This document shows positions 11,746 to 22,831 of a stretch of DNA of 64,000 bases, piece by piece. The translations under genes were made by a program, and so were the position numbers. How positions within the stretch are numbered: position 1 is the first letter of the stretch; each line of letters begins with the position of its first letter. The notes below the pieces were generated by a model that searched no databases, was not told where the DNA came from, and was given only the letters and a program-made list of their open reading frames with translations. The DNA lies in assembly GCA_963281255.1 (NCBI GenBank), contig OY725488.1, forward strand, positions 1,897,986-1,961,985, in the 5' to 3' direction. The stretch comes from Aphrocallistes beatrix (lineage: Eukaryota > Porifera > Hexactinellida > Sceptrulophora > Aphrocallistidae).

Positions 11746-13345
11746 AGAAAAATAACATCGAATAACACAGCCAAGAAAGAGTGTTGAATTTTAGTCCCGT
11801 TAAGTGTGTGAATTCGGGTAAAATACGAAGGAGAACAGCGGCGTTTAAAACTCTACATTCCAAAAACTGCACTGCTCGGATTGAAATTAGCATCTGCCCC
11901 TTTCGGCCCAGTATTCCCGCATTGGTTCGTCTATCTTCTCCCACGTACCAATATCATTGAACGTACTGATGTACAGGGTGTCTCAAAAGTTCTGCGACAA
12001 CCAATTTACTTTGTTAATTTGACTTAGATCACTTGATTGTATTCCAATTAGCCCCCATAAATGAAATCTAGCACCCTTCTAGCATAGAAATGAGCCCAAC
12101 TCATTACGCAAAAAAGATTCTTATAAAATTTTATATAATTACATACTAATTACTCAAAAATTTGGAGCTCAAAAGTGTTAAGTTTGAAGATCACTATTTT
12201 TCTAATGAAATATTACAATCACTTCTATATTCTGTAATTGATTCATAATACTAAAATAATATTATTACTTTTGATTTATGTAGCAGTAATCTTCGATAAG
12301 AACGAGTCTTTTTAAAGTATAGCCATAAAATGTAGCTGGGATGTGAGATTTTTTATTGAGTTAAAAAATATTTTTTAAGAGACAATGAAATATACGATCC
12401 ATCATTGCAAATAAATTGAGAAATACAGGCCATTGGAATGCCAAATAATTAAGATAATCCTCACTATTTTTGATTAAAATGAGATATCGGATGTTCGATC
12501 TATTTAAGATTCAGCCTCCGTACCCGGAGCGATAGCGCTGGAATGTTCAGGCAAAGGTTCCGCTCATATCTGTATGCATGAACTCATTAATATCACTTTG
12601 TTCAGGTGACTGAGATTGAGATTCACGTCGAGTGCGAGATTGAGAAGGTGCGAATATCGTGCCCAACAAAGGCATCTTGGAGAACATCGCAGCATCAGAT
12701 GCTTTTTGGCAGCGGCCAATTTGCGCTTCTCAGGATCAGATTTGCCCTTATGCGTTGACATTTTATGACTAGACCACGAGTTAGATTGAAAGTTGAGTTT
12801 ATAATGTTTTCAATGTTTCAATCATACTTTTAATAATCGACCAAACATTGTAGTTGGAACAACACTTCAGTATAATATAGAATTAAACTTCCCATATAAC
12901 CACAAGATACCTTCAAACTCTTTTTGGACAATAGTAGTCTATACCTCACAGTCTGAATCCCAGTGCCGTGGAGAGATTTTTTGGGCCCTCTGACTAGTTT
13001 GGAACCCGGGCCCACTAATTATTTTCTCTTAAATTTTTTAGCTGTATATTTTATGCGTTGAAGTTTCGATCTAGTAAGTTTAATTAACCCTACTTTGCCG
13101 AGGAATGTTGAATTGAAATTGAAAGTTAATTCATTTTCAATTGAAATTGAAAATGAAAGTGGGGTCATTTCTATTTATACCTTTGACCCCACGTCAAATT
13201 AGGGTTAATGATCCTATAAATAGTATCTATTTCTATTACATCATCTAAATATACGGAATTATAACAGGCAAAGTTCTCTAAAAGTAACTTTTTCGAGCTT
13301 TTGTGAACTTAATTTGTGGTTGTAAGACAGAATTGATCGTTAATA
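11746..13345. other. no recognisable gene
   Basis: CAGGGTGTCTCAAAAGTTCT at 11978 resembles a TA-target transposon end, but I find no partner. At 12950-13010 a short GC-rich stretch (CCCAGTGCCGTGG...GGGCCC) resembles another at 16.9-17.05 kb. At 13110-13160 there is a low-complexity AATTGAAA run. The small frame 12564-12761 (minus) begins with a Lys-rich segment but is unidentified. Confidence 0.5.
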
Positions 13346-13361
13346 TTAATATAAGGAATAC

Positions 13362-13452
13362 GGACAATTCGTGACAGGACAATTCGTGACATGACAATTC
13401 GTGACAGACAATTCGTGACAGGACAATTCGTGACAGAGACAATTCGTGACAA
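13362..13452. repeat. left MULE terminus: six 14-17-bp tandem units
   Basis: Units of the form GACAATTCGTGACAG occur six times with small spacer changes (AG, AT, A). The inverse array at 15834-15888 has four units. Multiplied terminal motifs may act as repeated transposase-binding sites, as in foldback-type MULEs (inference). Confidence 0.9.
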
Positions 13453-13639
13453 ATACCAGTCTAATGCATTATGAATCTAAAATATACTGTGATTGTAAAA
13501 CACGAATAAAACAAAATAAATGATTATGATGTTATAAATGGAAATAATAATTCAAATAATGATGACCATGATGATGTTATGAATATTATAATATTAATTA
13601 ATAAACATGATGAAGGGTTACATGAACTAATTACAAAAT

Positions 13640-15128
13640 CCAAGTCTGTATCCAATTCCTTTCAAAAATTCCATCTTCGGGCGAGTCAAATAACCGTCTA
13701 TCATTTTTTTTCAAAGCCCTCTCCTTATCCGTATAACATTTTCTTTTTGGAGGATTTCTTCCGCTTATATAAAATGCAGGTTTAATTTCAGTCAATCCTT
13801 GTTCCTTTTTTAAAATTTCCATATCGAAGGATGTTGACAAGACATTAAATTATTAAATCCTCTATGCCAAGCCTCTACATCGTTAGTGGTTCGTGGTTTA
13901 CCCTGATAGACTAGGTATTGATTATTCCACATCTCTATTGGAAACATACCTGGATTTGCAATAGAACTGGCTATATGACGACCAGTATACGTCGATTCGA
14001 AATTCGAAATATGCTGCTAATTCGTATGCCTCAGGCGGAAGTTCCATGAATAATTCTGTAAATAAATCTGGTGTATCAGTTGGAGTAGCAAATGATAGTG
14101 CTGGGAACATCTTATTTTCAGCGAAAATTCAGGATCTTGTTGATTACGGGACTGGAGAGTAAGCTCTTGTATTTTCCGCCATATATTTTGACTCAAATGA
14201 AAGAAACACCCTTTAATTGTTGTGTCAGGAAAATATTTTATAAAAGAATTTATTGCGGCTTTTTCAAAATCAACTATCATGTGTGAAGGGCAAGCGGTTG
14301 GACAATACTTGGACAATACTTATCTTTTTCCACATAGTTCTATATGTGCATTCTGATTTGCATGGCAATAGCACAAATAGACTTGGCAAAAGATGTCCAT
14401 TTTGGGTCAGGGCCTCCTTTCAAGGCATGAACAACATATAGTTGGTAGAAGAGATTTGGAGCAGATTTAAAAGTTCTATCGGCTAACCAAACACTGGAGG
14501 TATTCACTATTTCGACATTACTTTTGGTACCCAGTATTAAGATCCGTGTGTTTTGAGCCGCTGATCCTGAATCGTGGTGCAAGAAAGGTTCACCTTTATT
14601 CGTTCTTTTATATACTTCCGGAAGTTCAAGGTTGTCCAGGGAAGTAGCTTCGAGTGGAACATTAGCAGCCTTTCTACGTGCTCTACATATAGTTTTCTTG
14701 AAGCTATCCAATTTGGGAAGATAAATAGCTGATTCATCACTCAAATTAGTTAGTTGAGAGGCAACGATTGAGTGAGTTGGTTCTTGTGTTTCCGACGCTC
14801 TTCGTTTAACTCCTGCTTTGACTTCGTTGCAATGAAATCTATGACAATTAGGTTCATGTAAATGTTCATTTGTCCTTTTTGTTATTACCGATCCTGTTAT
14901 GTGTATCCTTGCTTTGCATGAATTTATCTCCACACATTGCCATTGAGAATCATCACCTTTGGTGCGATGCATAGTATACATATACCCATTTTCCATTATG
15001 CATTGTTTGCCTTTCTCAGTTTTCGTAACTTTAACTTCTGTTGCATTATGAAGTTGTCCTGAAGCGGATCTATCTTGACAGTCATTAGCATTATCTCTCT
15101 CAGGACTATTTTCTGATACAAAACTCAT
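13640..15128 (-). pseudogene. MULE transposase with FLYWCH-type zinc finger, broken
   Basis: The N-terminal frame (14340-15128) carries a FLYWCH-like finger at about residues 40-95: GKQCIMENGYMYTMHR, WQCVEINSCKARIH, then HLHEPNCHR. It enters the DDE core with WLADRTFKSAPNLFYQLYVV, which holds the first Asp. A shifted frame (14017-14316) continues with IVDFEKAAINSF (second Asp) and CFFHLSQNIWRKIQ, the CxxH motif inside MULE catalytic domains. A third frame near 13850-13930 reads NDVEAWHRGFN, the conserved C-terminal block. The rest to about 13640 is split by stops. At least two frameshifts separate the parts. This domain order is that of animal FLYWCH-bearing MULEs. Confidence 0.88.
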
Positions 15129-15263
15129 ATCTTCAAGAGATGGTATATTGTCATTGACCTGAGTATTTGTTTCACTAGACGGCAGAGCTTCTAATAATTC
15201 GATAATTTGTTTGACAACTTCTGCTGATTGAATGTTAAGAGCTATCTGCTCCTGGTAATTTCA

Positions 15264-15662
15264 TTAGTCGAAATTGTGAAATATCTTTATTTTGTAAATA
15301 TGTATGTTGTTCCAAACTATAGATACATCCTGTACTATTGAGATAACAAAAAGTTCTGGAAAAGAATTGCTGTCTAAAAGTCCTTTCGTGACTCTGAGAA
15401 TAATAAGAGAATCCCCTGTAATATCCAGGCTAAAGGCATCCGTAATTGAGATATCATTTGATAAATAATTTTTTCGAAAAATGGAAATAAATTTCGAAAT
15501 TGAATATCTGCCAATCTTCTTCGGTTTGACTAGTGCTCGGAAGGTTGTTCCCTCAATACTACTAATTTTTTCCAATATTTGTAAAATTCTTAACTCACTG
15601 GCAATGTATCCTACAGTTATGTTAGTATACTGCAAAATGTAGTTTTCGCAAAAATAGGCCAA
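15264..15662 (-). CDS. hypothetical 132-aa frame inside the MULE, upstream of its transposase
   Basis: This open frame lies on the same strand as the transposase, between it and the right terminus. It has a plausible protein composition (SELRILQILEKISSIEG, VKPKKIGRYSISKFISIF) with no Cys/His motif, signal peptide or membrane segment. I recognise no family. It could be a second MULE gene, a captured fragment or the eroded N-terminal part of the transposase. The start at 15662 is uncertain because coding-like sequence continues upstream in another frame. Confidence 0.3.
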   Translation of the reverse strand: MAYFCENYILQYTNITVGYIASELRILQILEKISSIEGTTFRALVKPKKIGRYSISKFISIFRKNYLSNDISITDAFSLDITGDSLIILRVTKGLLDSNSFPELFVISIVQDVSIVWNNIHIYKIKIFHNFD

Positions 15663-15906
15663 GGAACATCCATGTAAAACATGTCTCGAATATCAAGTAT
15701 ATATGTATTATTATTCTATAATGGATTATGTTATTCGTCACTATACAATCCAAGGATTCATATTTGAAACAAGGAGATTGTTTATATTCATCACTGTGCA
15801 TACCCAATCATTATAGTCATTTTGGTCCTGTCGCGAATTGTCTGTCACGAATTGTCATGTCACGAATTGTCCTGTCACGAATTGTCTGTATTCCTTAATA
15901 CGAGAA

Positions 15907-16309
15907 CAGTGGAACTTCCATAATCCGACATTCAATGGGAGACGAAAAAAATGTCGGATTAGCAAATTGTCGGATTATCGAATAACCTCCATAATCCGAC
16001 ATTTGTGGAAAATCAGCAAAATGTCGGATTATGGAGGTAAAATAACCCCTCCATAATCCGACATTTTTTGATAGACGAATAATTTGTCGGATTATGGAGG
16101 TAAAATAACCTCCATAATCCGACATTATTTGATAGACGAAAAAATTGTCGGATTATACAGGTCGAATTTGCATTACTGGAAAATCATTAAATTGTCGGAT
16201 TCCGGAATAGCGAGGTTGTTTTCTATAGAAAAACGATCCGTGAACAGAAATAATGTCGGTTTAGAGAAATGTCGGATTACAGAGGTGTCGAATTACGGAG
16301 GTTCCACTG
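15907..16309. mobile_element. pogo-like MITE with internal palindromes, 403 bp
   Basis: The ends are CAGTGGAACTTCCATAATCC and the complement of CAGTGGAACCTCCGTAATTC. TA follows at 16310-16311, while the left duplication is mutated to AA. Inside, the motif AATGTCGGATTATGGAGG and its complement alternate several times, so the element folds into a chain of hairpins. A second copy lies at 51612-51967. TIR and TA target resemble non-autonomous pogo/Tigger derivatives. The frames translating as MSDYGG are artefacts of this repeat. Confidence 0.88.
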
Positions 16310-16311
16310 TA

Positions 16312-17180
16312 TAGCCAAATATTTGTTTCAACGTATATATATGAATTTGGTGTTCAAGTGAATGTTGTTGACTGGCATGCGCATTACTGAAAACTTATTT
16401 TGACTTGATGTAATTTTATAGTTAATATTTTGAGGTGTAAGTATTAAATGAATACAGGGATCCAAGTGAAATATATTTATTCATAGTAAGATGTTAATTC
16501 ATCACAAATTACTAATAGAAGTGCGCGTGTTTACAGAATGAGTTTTCTTTGTTGTACAATAAATTTGATATTGTGCAGGAAAAATATATTTCTGCGTCAT
16601 CTCAATTTCTGGTCCCTCTGCTTCGGGCTCCCACTGCCTCCGGCCCCCCGGTTCTAACCCAAGTACCCCCCTCTCCACGGGCCTGCTGAAGCTTATTAGA
16701 AACCAATTGGAAACCCCATTCAAAACCCAGAAAACGAATAACAACTATTTCAAATTACATACTATGGAACTATTGATAACAAATTTTAATATAATGAAGT
16801 ACCCCATTACCCTTCGAAAATCCTCATACTATTACTCCATTTGGGTTAATCACCCCTGGGATGGGAACCCCTAGCTAGTATTGTATTATCGAGTAATTGC
16901 AACCTCCTCATCTTACTGTGGCGGGCCCTTTCTGTTTTGCTCTTTGCGAATCCACAAGAGAGAAATCTATGTAGGTCTGCTACGACTACGCTACGCGGGC
17001 CCTGGTGCTGCAGCACCCATAGCACCCCCACTTAATACGGCACTGGTAGCAAGTATTCAATGTCCACATCACCCTCTGACTCTAGAAGTCTAGAATAATG
17101 CCAAGATAATTTCATAGTTCTTCCGACTCATTATTTGGTTGGGCATTCGTACTAGCAGAAGAACAATCCTTACCCAAAAG
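16312..17180. other. no gene; GC-richer patches
   Basis: Two GC-rich patches (16600-16690 and 16850-17050) stand out in AT-rich surroundings. The second ends with the complement of CAGTGCCGTATTAAGTGGGG, reminiscent of a DNA-transposon end, and carries GGGCCC twice. No paired terminus and no protein match was seen. Confidence 0.45.
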
Positions 17181-17184
17181 CAAA

Positions 17185-17560
17185 TTAGTCAAGCCTAACT
17201 GATGGATATGCGGGAGCATTATCAAGTAGTAAATAGTTTTTTTTCAGTGCCTGTTTTCTGTAAGAATTGTTTAACATGAGGTGGAAACTTTGTATGAAAC
17301 CATTGAATAAACAGCTTTGAATCAATCCAGTTTTTTTCTGTGTAAAATAATGAACCGGTAGTGTGTCCATTCCCATATGTTTAAATCATCGAGGTCTTGC
17401 ACTTGAATAAATGCAAATGACAACTGACATGTTCCAATAACATTTATACGAGCAAGTAATGTAACCCTGTCATTAGAGTGCTTAAATTCTTGGCTTTTGT
17501 CTCTCCATGTGCAACAAGGGACTTCGATGGTATCGTCCTCCACATTAGCCCTGTTTCATC
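17185..17560 (-). pseudogene. Tigger/pogo-type (DDE_1) transposase fragment
   Basis: Overlapping minus-strand frames give the catalytic core of a Tigger/Jerky-like transposase: NTDETGLMWR (first Asp region), WIDSKLFIQWFHTKFPPHVK, then LLDNAPAYPS (second Asp region). A frameshift near 17330-17370 separates them. The N-terminal DNA-binding domain and the third acidic residue are absent and no TIRs are visible, so this is an isolated fragment. Confidence 0.78.
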
Positions 17561-17727
17561 GGTATTGAACACTTGACCACGCGTTATTATTTAAATCAAC
17601 GATACTGTATCATATAACCACAATACAGTTTGCAAATACAAAGTAATTAGAAGATCTATATGGAACTCGAACCACAACCAAATTTAATAAGAACACCAGA
17701 CACTAATTCTCAGTAGCTATTGTATAG

Positions 17728-17855
17728 ACATGCGCGCTTCGCTTGCTTGCGCTGTGCGGATGGCGGACACTTTGTGTCCGTCGGAGGCGCCCTTTGGGCG
17801 CCTGGGCTCACACTGATTAATAATAAGGCAAATAACATCTCTAAATACGTCTGTC
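17728..17855 (-). repeat. R1 copy F, 3' end, interrupted by a P-like element
   Basis: Reverse-strand R1 terminus with CGCGCTTCGCTTGCTTGC and the GGACACtttGTGTCC hairpin. It breaks exactly at GTCTGTC, the target site of the P-like element. Its inner part probably resumes at 19950-20070. Confidence 0.8.
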
Positions 17856-19438
17856 CGTGACCTACGTTATATAAGGCCTATTCACCAACTAAATTTTTCT
17901 GAACCATGGATACAAAGAAGTCCATTGTTTCAATTGATGTATATGTAGCTAATTGACATAGTCTCACTATTTTCAAGCTTATTAAGATAGAAGTACTCTA
18001 CACAGTGTAATTGGAATACAGAGAGTACTATGTATGTAAAATTAAATATGAATTATAAAGAAGTGAAACTAGTACTAATAGTACTTGGAAAAGAACTATG
18101 AAATTCTTTCAAGTGGTTTTAAACTTCTTCAATTTTCGAATATTCTCAACCTCGAGTTTATGTAGGGCATTCAAGTTCTTGACTTTGTTTGAGAGAAATC
18201 AATTGGCACCAATCGTATTACAATTGGGGCACTTATTCCTCCAGTATTCACCTTCTTCATCTTCAAGTACTCTTAATGTTAGGTTAACTATTATTTGTCT
18301 AGATGGTCCTTCAATAATTTCTTGGAAAAGTTGAGGCTGTTGTTCGATTGAGGTAAACACTTTCCACAAGCAAACTATGACATGAATTACAATACCAGTT
18401 GGCCATTTCAATGCACCACGATCCATAACTTGTAACAACTTGTAGATTGATTCAGGTGATGCTTCTATTTCCATCTCTTTGTTTTCTGTAAGGAAAGATA
18501 AGCAATTTTGACAACGGGTAGAATCCTTGAAGTATCCATAAACTGTATATCCAGCAATAAAAACAAGTGCCTGTAGAGTTAAAGTCGAAACTTTAATTGC
18601 CGAATATTCTTGTACATATGATAGAAAATGTTCCGTGTGAAGAGTATTATCAGGTTCTTTTGAAGTTGAAAAGGAATCAATAAATTCTTTAAGAGATAAA
18701 TCATGCACTGCACCTTGACTTGAAAAAACTTTTAGGATACTAGATCACTTTAAGCGCCGCTCGCTTTCTAGGATCTGACAGAAGGTAATATGATATTGAG
18801 CACCAGCCATCATTCTGTAAATTCAAAAATGATGCTCAAGGGGGTCATTTTGCAAAAAAGAAGTGAGTAAATACGAAAAATTACAGTTCTGCGTAAGATG
18901 GTTTGCTATTTTGGGCGGGTAAACCTTAGAAGTGTGGGGTAATCTTGAGTAGGACTGATTTTTATGGTAGAATTCCACCATCCTGATCTTCTTTTGTTTG
19001 TCATCTAGCTTGTCCATTTTGTTGTCACACAAATGTCAGAGGGTGTTAAACAACATGGTAAAAGGAGAAGATGATTAGTAAAATATCTACCTAGTAATTT
19101 CCAATTATTTTCGTGATACAATCGCTGAAACACCCTGTATACGAGTATACAAATATCAAAACTATTGAAACACAATTGAATTTATGTGAATATATTGTCA
19201 CGTCCTCATGCGACGAGCAGTCGTCGGATATTAATAGGAACATGTCGAGTCGTCGTATATAATATGGAGATATTGTAAATATATCCTCAAAAGATTTAAT
19301 TCATATTATAAAGTGGATTCTGAATGTTAAACCGAGATTATTTCTGAATGTTATGGTTAACTAATAAAATGGACTTCCTTTTATCCATGGTTCAGAAAAA
19401 TTTAGTTGGTGAATAGGCTTTATATAACGTAGGTCACG
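17856..19438 (-). mobile_element. P-like element, 1583 bp, deletion derivative
   Basis: The inverted termini begin CGTGACCTACGTTATATAA and extend about 55 bp, to the TTTCTGAACCATGG block at both ends (17856-17911 and 19385-19438). The flanks carry GTCTGTC at 17849-17855 and 19439-19445, a perfect 7-bp duplication, or 8 bp with one mismatch. The interior holds only the C-terminal part of a P/THAP9-type transposase. No THAP zinc finger is present. Confidence 0.85.
18099..18990 (-). pseudogene. P-element/THAP9-like transposase, C-terminal fragments
   Basis: Upstream fragments (18780-18880) read FLQNDPLEHHF and then MMAGAQYHITFCQILESERR, matching the P-transposase block in which DPLE is followed by FS and a Gly-rich turn. 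The main frame (18199-18708, 169 aa) contains VFIAGYTVYGYFK, CQNCLSF and DRGALKWPT, corresponding to the 'aGYv... C..C... DRGgL.yPs' run of P/THAP9 C-termini. Frames are broken by stops. The THAP domain and catalytic core are missing, so mobility would need a transposase in trans. Confidence 0.8.
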
Positions 19439-19501
19439 GTCTGTCTTTAGACTCTTAACCCTAGATTATGGAAAACTCGCGATATCGCGGATGTCTCCAG
19501 C

Positions 19502-19872
19502 CATAGCATTCTATATACTAAGGCAATGGCACTCACCCAAAAATTAGTACCATGGATTGGTTAAATACTTCAAAACCAATAATTTTGATATTGTAGATAT
19601 TTCAATTTTCCATCAATTTAGGCATTGACCCACCCTGACCAACTAACTATTATATCAGAACAATTGAAATGAGATATATTATTTGGTTTTTAATGCACAT
19701 AGTCGAATTATTTAATACTTAATACATACAAAATATTAAAAGAATAGTTAATCACAATATTGAGACTTAACTTAGCTTGAGGGACAGACTTGACTTAGGA
19801 TTGAAGTATTTAACCAATCCATGGTACCAATTTTTTGGTGAGTGCCATTGCCTTAGTATATAGAATGCTATG
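19502..19872. mobile_element. MITE with 75-bp TIRs and 7-bp TSD, 371 bp
   Basis: The left end CATAGCATTCTATATACTAA matches the complement of the right end over about 75 bp with few changes. CTCCAGC occurs directly on both sides (19495-19501 and 19873-19879). The 7-bp duplication equals that of the P-like element beside it, but the TIR differs. There is no coding potential. Confidence 0.85.
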
Positions 19873-19949
19873 CTCCAGCCATTTTCAATAGGAAAGAAGC
19901 CACAAAGTTGTACCACTGTGGTACATTTCGATAGTCTTAGATGTATAAG

Positions 19950-20070
19950 ATGTATAATGTTATAATCAAAATCACTCGAAAAATCAAAAAATTGATCAAT
20001 TTTAGAATTTTTGATAGGGAATTATGGCGTCATAACAGAGTGATGAGTCATCATATTTTAATGAGAGTTG
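19950..20070 (-). repeat. R1 copy F, continuation
   Basis: Reverse-strand R1 middle part (TATGGCGTCATAACAGAGTG, then ATGAGTCATCAT). Orientation and order continue the fragment at 17728, so the P-like element and the 371-bp MITE split one R1 copy. Confidence 0.65.
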
Positions 20071-20099
20071 TCTCTATGGGTGTTACTTGGGCAGCGGAT

Positions 20100-20700
20100 T
20101 CAGCACGGATTCGCCGTGTCGCACTTAAATGTTAATAACTTAATGAATTTAGGTTCGATTTGAAATCTGATTATATCAACGTGTCGAAGAGGTCTGGACG
20201 TTTCATAATCTCAGTTCAAATCCCGAAATATCCAGTAGTGACTTAGCAATTTACCTTTTAATTTTTGTAACGGTTTTCCTGAATATCTCAAAAGTTATAC
20301 GAGCTATCGAATCTATCTTAGAGGCATATGTGCTCCAGGTCTGGACGTTTTTGTGGTTAAAATATGAAGTCGATAAGTTAGGATTTAGCGGATCTATGGT
20401 CGATTCAATTTTCCATAGTTCATGAGTGTACTTTAGCAGCAGCTTCGGCGTGTCGCACTTAAATGCTAATAATTTAATGAATTTGGATCTGATTTGAAAT
20501 CTAATCATGCCAACGTGTGGAGGAGGTCTGGACGTTCGTGTTGTTAAATTTTGAAGCTATTAAGTTAAAATTTGATGAATTTGTGGTCGGTTCAATTTTT
20601 CACTTGTTTGGTTCGAACACGAGTGTTTGTTATCTTAGCGGCGGTTTCGAAGTCACACTTATTCGCTTATAACTCGAAAAGTATTCGCCCTAGATCGAAA
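20100..20700. repeat. diverged tandem repeat, units about 340 bp
   Basis: The block GTGTCGCACTTAAATG, then TTTGAAATCTGATTA, then GAGGTCTGGACG occurs near 20115-20205 and again near 20450-20540. A weaker third block lies near 20640-20720. The intervening GGTCTGGACGTTTTTGTGG motif (20337) is also shared. No open frame is kept. Confidence 0.6.
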
Positions 20701-20759
20701 ATAATTATACCAGTGGAAAGAAGAGAGTTGGTGTATTTCATTTAAATTTTTAGATTTTC

Positions 20760-22375
20760 ACAAAATGAGTTAACAGTGACACATCAAATTTAGGTCTCAG
20801 TTTTGGGTTAAAATCTCATGAAAAATTTATGATACAAACTTTTCCTTTAAGCTACATTTATTTCTGCCTTGGTGTATTTTGTGTTGCAAATTTCAAATAA
20901 AATATTAATTTTTGAACGAATTATTAATATTTGAATTTTACATTATAATAATGTGATATCACCGGAGTTGTATCTATCAGTAATATCCACTTTTGATCAC
21001 ATCAGATCATATTTTGATTGTTTAATTCGTGTCCAGCACAAAAATTCCAGGAATTTGATATATATATTGACCATATTTGGAGAATGTTTAGGTTGGCCGT
21101 TCCTAGCAAAGGCCAGGAATGTCAAAAAATTCCGATCTCCAAATTTTGGAGTAACCATATCGAGTGACCCCTTGTTCTTCTCGGCTAGGTTCAACGAGTA
21201 TTAATATCCTAATTAGAACGCTCTAATATATAATATGTGGAATATATGAAGGTTTACCACATTTAACTATACATGCCACTATGGCATACCACAAAACCTT
21301 CATATATTCCACATATGATATATTAGAGCGTTCTAATTAGCATATTCGTACTCGCTGAACCTAGCTGAGCAGAACAAGGGGTCACTATGGTTACTCAAAA
21401 TTAGTTACTCAAAATTTGGAGATCGGAATTTTTCGACATTACTGGCCTTTGCTAGGAACGGCCAACCTAAACATTCTCCAAATATGGTCAATATATATAT
21501 CAAATCGCTGGAAATTTTGTGCTGGACCCGAATTAGACAATCAAAATATGATCTGATGTGATTAAAAGTGGATATTACTGATAGATACAACTCCGGTGAT
21601 ATCACATTATCTTTACTATTAAAACTCGATTAATGTATATTTATTTATTTAGATCCTTACTATTAAAACTCGATTATTGTATATTTATATATATTAACGA
21701 ATTGATTGAAGAAACTGCAGGCCGCAGAAGGCTAATTTTTGGCATGTGGGAGTCTTTTGGCTATGGCTCCAGTAAGTTCTGAGTTCAGAGCAAAATGTCG
21801 ACTCATCATGGAATTATGACGTCATTGTCACATTTTAAAAGTTAACAACACAGTTATTCGGGCATAACTCAGCCATTATAGGAGATAGTAGGCTGAAGTT
21901 TTAATGGAATCTGTATACTAACATACCTCACATATGCTGCGACTTTCATCAAAAAATGATGACTCATCACTTTGTTATGACGTTATCATTGTTCATCAAA
22001 ATTTTAAAAATTGACAAATTTGGTGATTTTTCGAGTGATATCCATTATCACAGTAGGACAGACATATTTAGAGATGCTATCTCCCTTATAATTAACCAAT
22101 GTGACCCAGGCGACTGAAGGGAGCCTCCGGCGGACACTATGTGTCCGCCAGCCACGCAGCGCAAGCAAGCGAATCGCGCTTGTTATAATGAAAATTCAAA
22201 TATTAATAATTCTTTCAAAAATGAATATTTTATTTGAAATTTGCAACACAAAATTCACCAAGGCTGAAATAAACGTAGTTTGAAGGAAAAGTTTGTATCA
22301 AAAATTTTGCATGAGATTTTAACCAAAAAATGAGAGCTAAATTTGATGTGTCACTGTTAACTCATTTTGTGGAAA
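20760..22375. repeat. palindrome P1, two arms with a short spacer
   Basis: Left arm 20760-21257, right arm 21286-21607 continuing at 22183-22375 after an inserted R1 copy. The centre (about 21258-21285) is a short AT-rich spacer holding ATGCCACTATGGCAT. Near the centre each arm carries ATATCGAGTGACCCCTTGTT followed by a CTCGGCTAGG-like word, shared with palindromes P2 and P3. Mirror frames (20953-21204 plus, 21405-21605 minus) give almost the same peptide, as expected from an inverted repeat, and match no family. Confidence 0.85.
21616..22182 (+). repeat. R1 copy B, nearly complete
   Basis: It includes a leader CTATTAAAACTCGATTAATG (twice), a TA-rich run, TAACGAATTGATTGAAGAAA at 21694, the TGACGTCAT blocks and the 3' end at 22182. 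It is inserted in the right arm of P1, whose sequence resumes directly after it. Confidence 0.85.
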
Positions 22376-22831
22376 TTTAATTAAGCGATCCTGACTATTA
22401 ATGTTGCTGTGCTTGATGTTATACAAGTACGCGTATTACTAAATTACCGCAGCATGTTTTTTAGAGCATATTTTTTGCAACATATCTTTGTGGAGAAGGG
22501 TAGTCCTTGCTATTAATGTGTGTATATATATATATCTAAGTTGACTAATTCCTTCAAAAATGGCAAAGAATTATGAATAATTCGAATAATTCATAATTCA
22601 AGCATGAATTAGTCAATCATAAGCTAGGTTTACTAATTCATGAATTATTGAAAAATTCGAATAATTCATAATTCAGGAATTATGAATTGTTCGAAATTTC
22701 AGAATCCTGAATTATGAATTATTCGAAAAATTCATTCATATAATTAATGGTATTTTCTTGTAAAAATCTACAATTTTGAATAATTCTTCTCTGGCCTGAT
22801 GAATTATGAATTATTCGAGTTATTCGAATTA

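Larger units (their letters stand above)
13355..15894 (-). mobile_element. Mutator-like element (MULE) with tandem-repeat termini, 2540 bp
   Basis: Both ends begin GGAATACnGACAATTCGTGA and consist of tandem 14-17-bp units of the form ACAATTCGTGACAGG: six units at the left (to 13452) and four at the right (from 15834), in inverted orientation. The flanks TTAATATAA (13346-13354) and TTAATACGA (15895-15903) agree at 7 of 9 positions, a decayed 9-bp duplication as made by MULEs. Inside lies a broken MULE transposase gene. Confidence 0.88.

Noticed and set aside
13362..13452. Short direct repeats resembling a CRISPR array
   Set aside because: Units are nearly contiguous (spacers of 0-3 bp), there is an inverted array at the other end, and a MULE transposase lies between; they are transposon termini.
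15895..16314. ORFs with MSDYGG repeats, seen also at 51672
   Set aside because: Translation of palindromic MITE modules, not protein.
11979..19140. CAGGGTGTCTCAAAAG at 11.98 kb and ACACCCTGTATA at 19.13 kb as two ends of one element
   Set aside because: The inward sequences do not match as inverted repeats and unrelated complete elements lie between.
20953..21605. Mirror ORFs encoding almost the same 66-83-aa peptide
   Set aside because: They are the two arms of palindrome P1 read on opposite strands; no family match and no start context.
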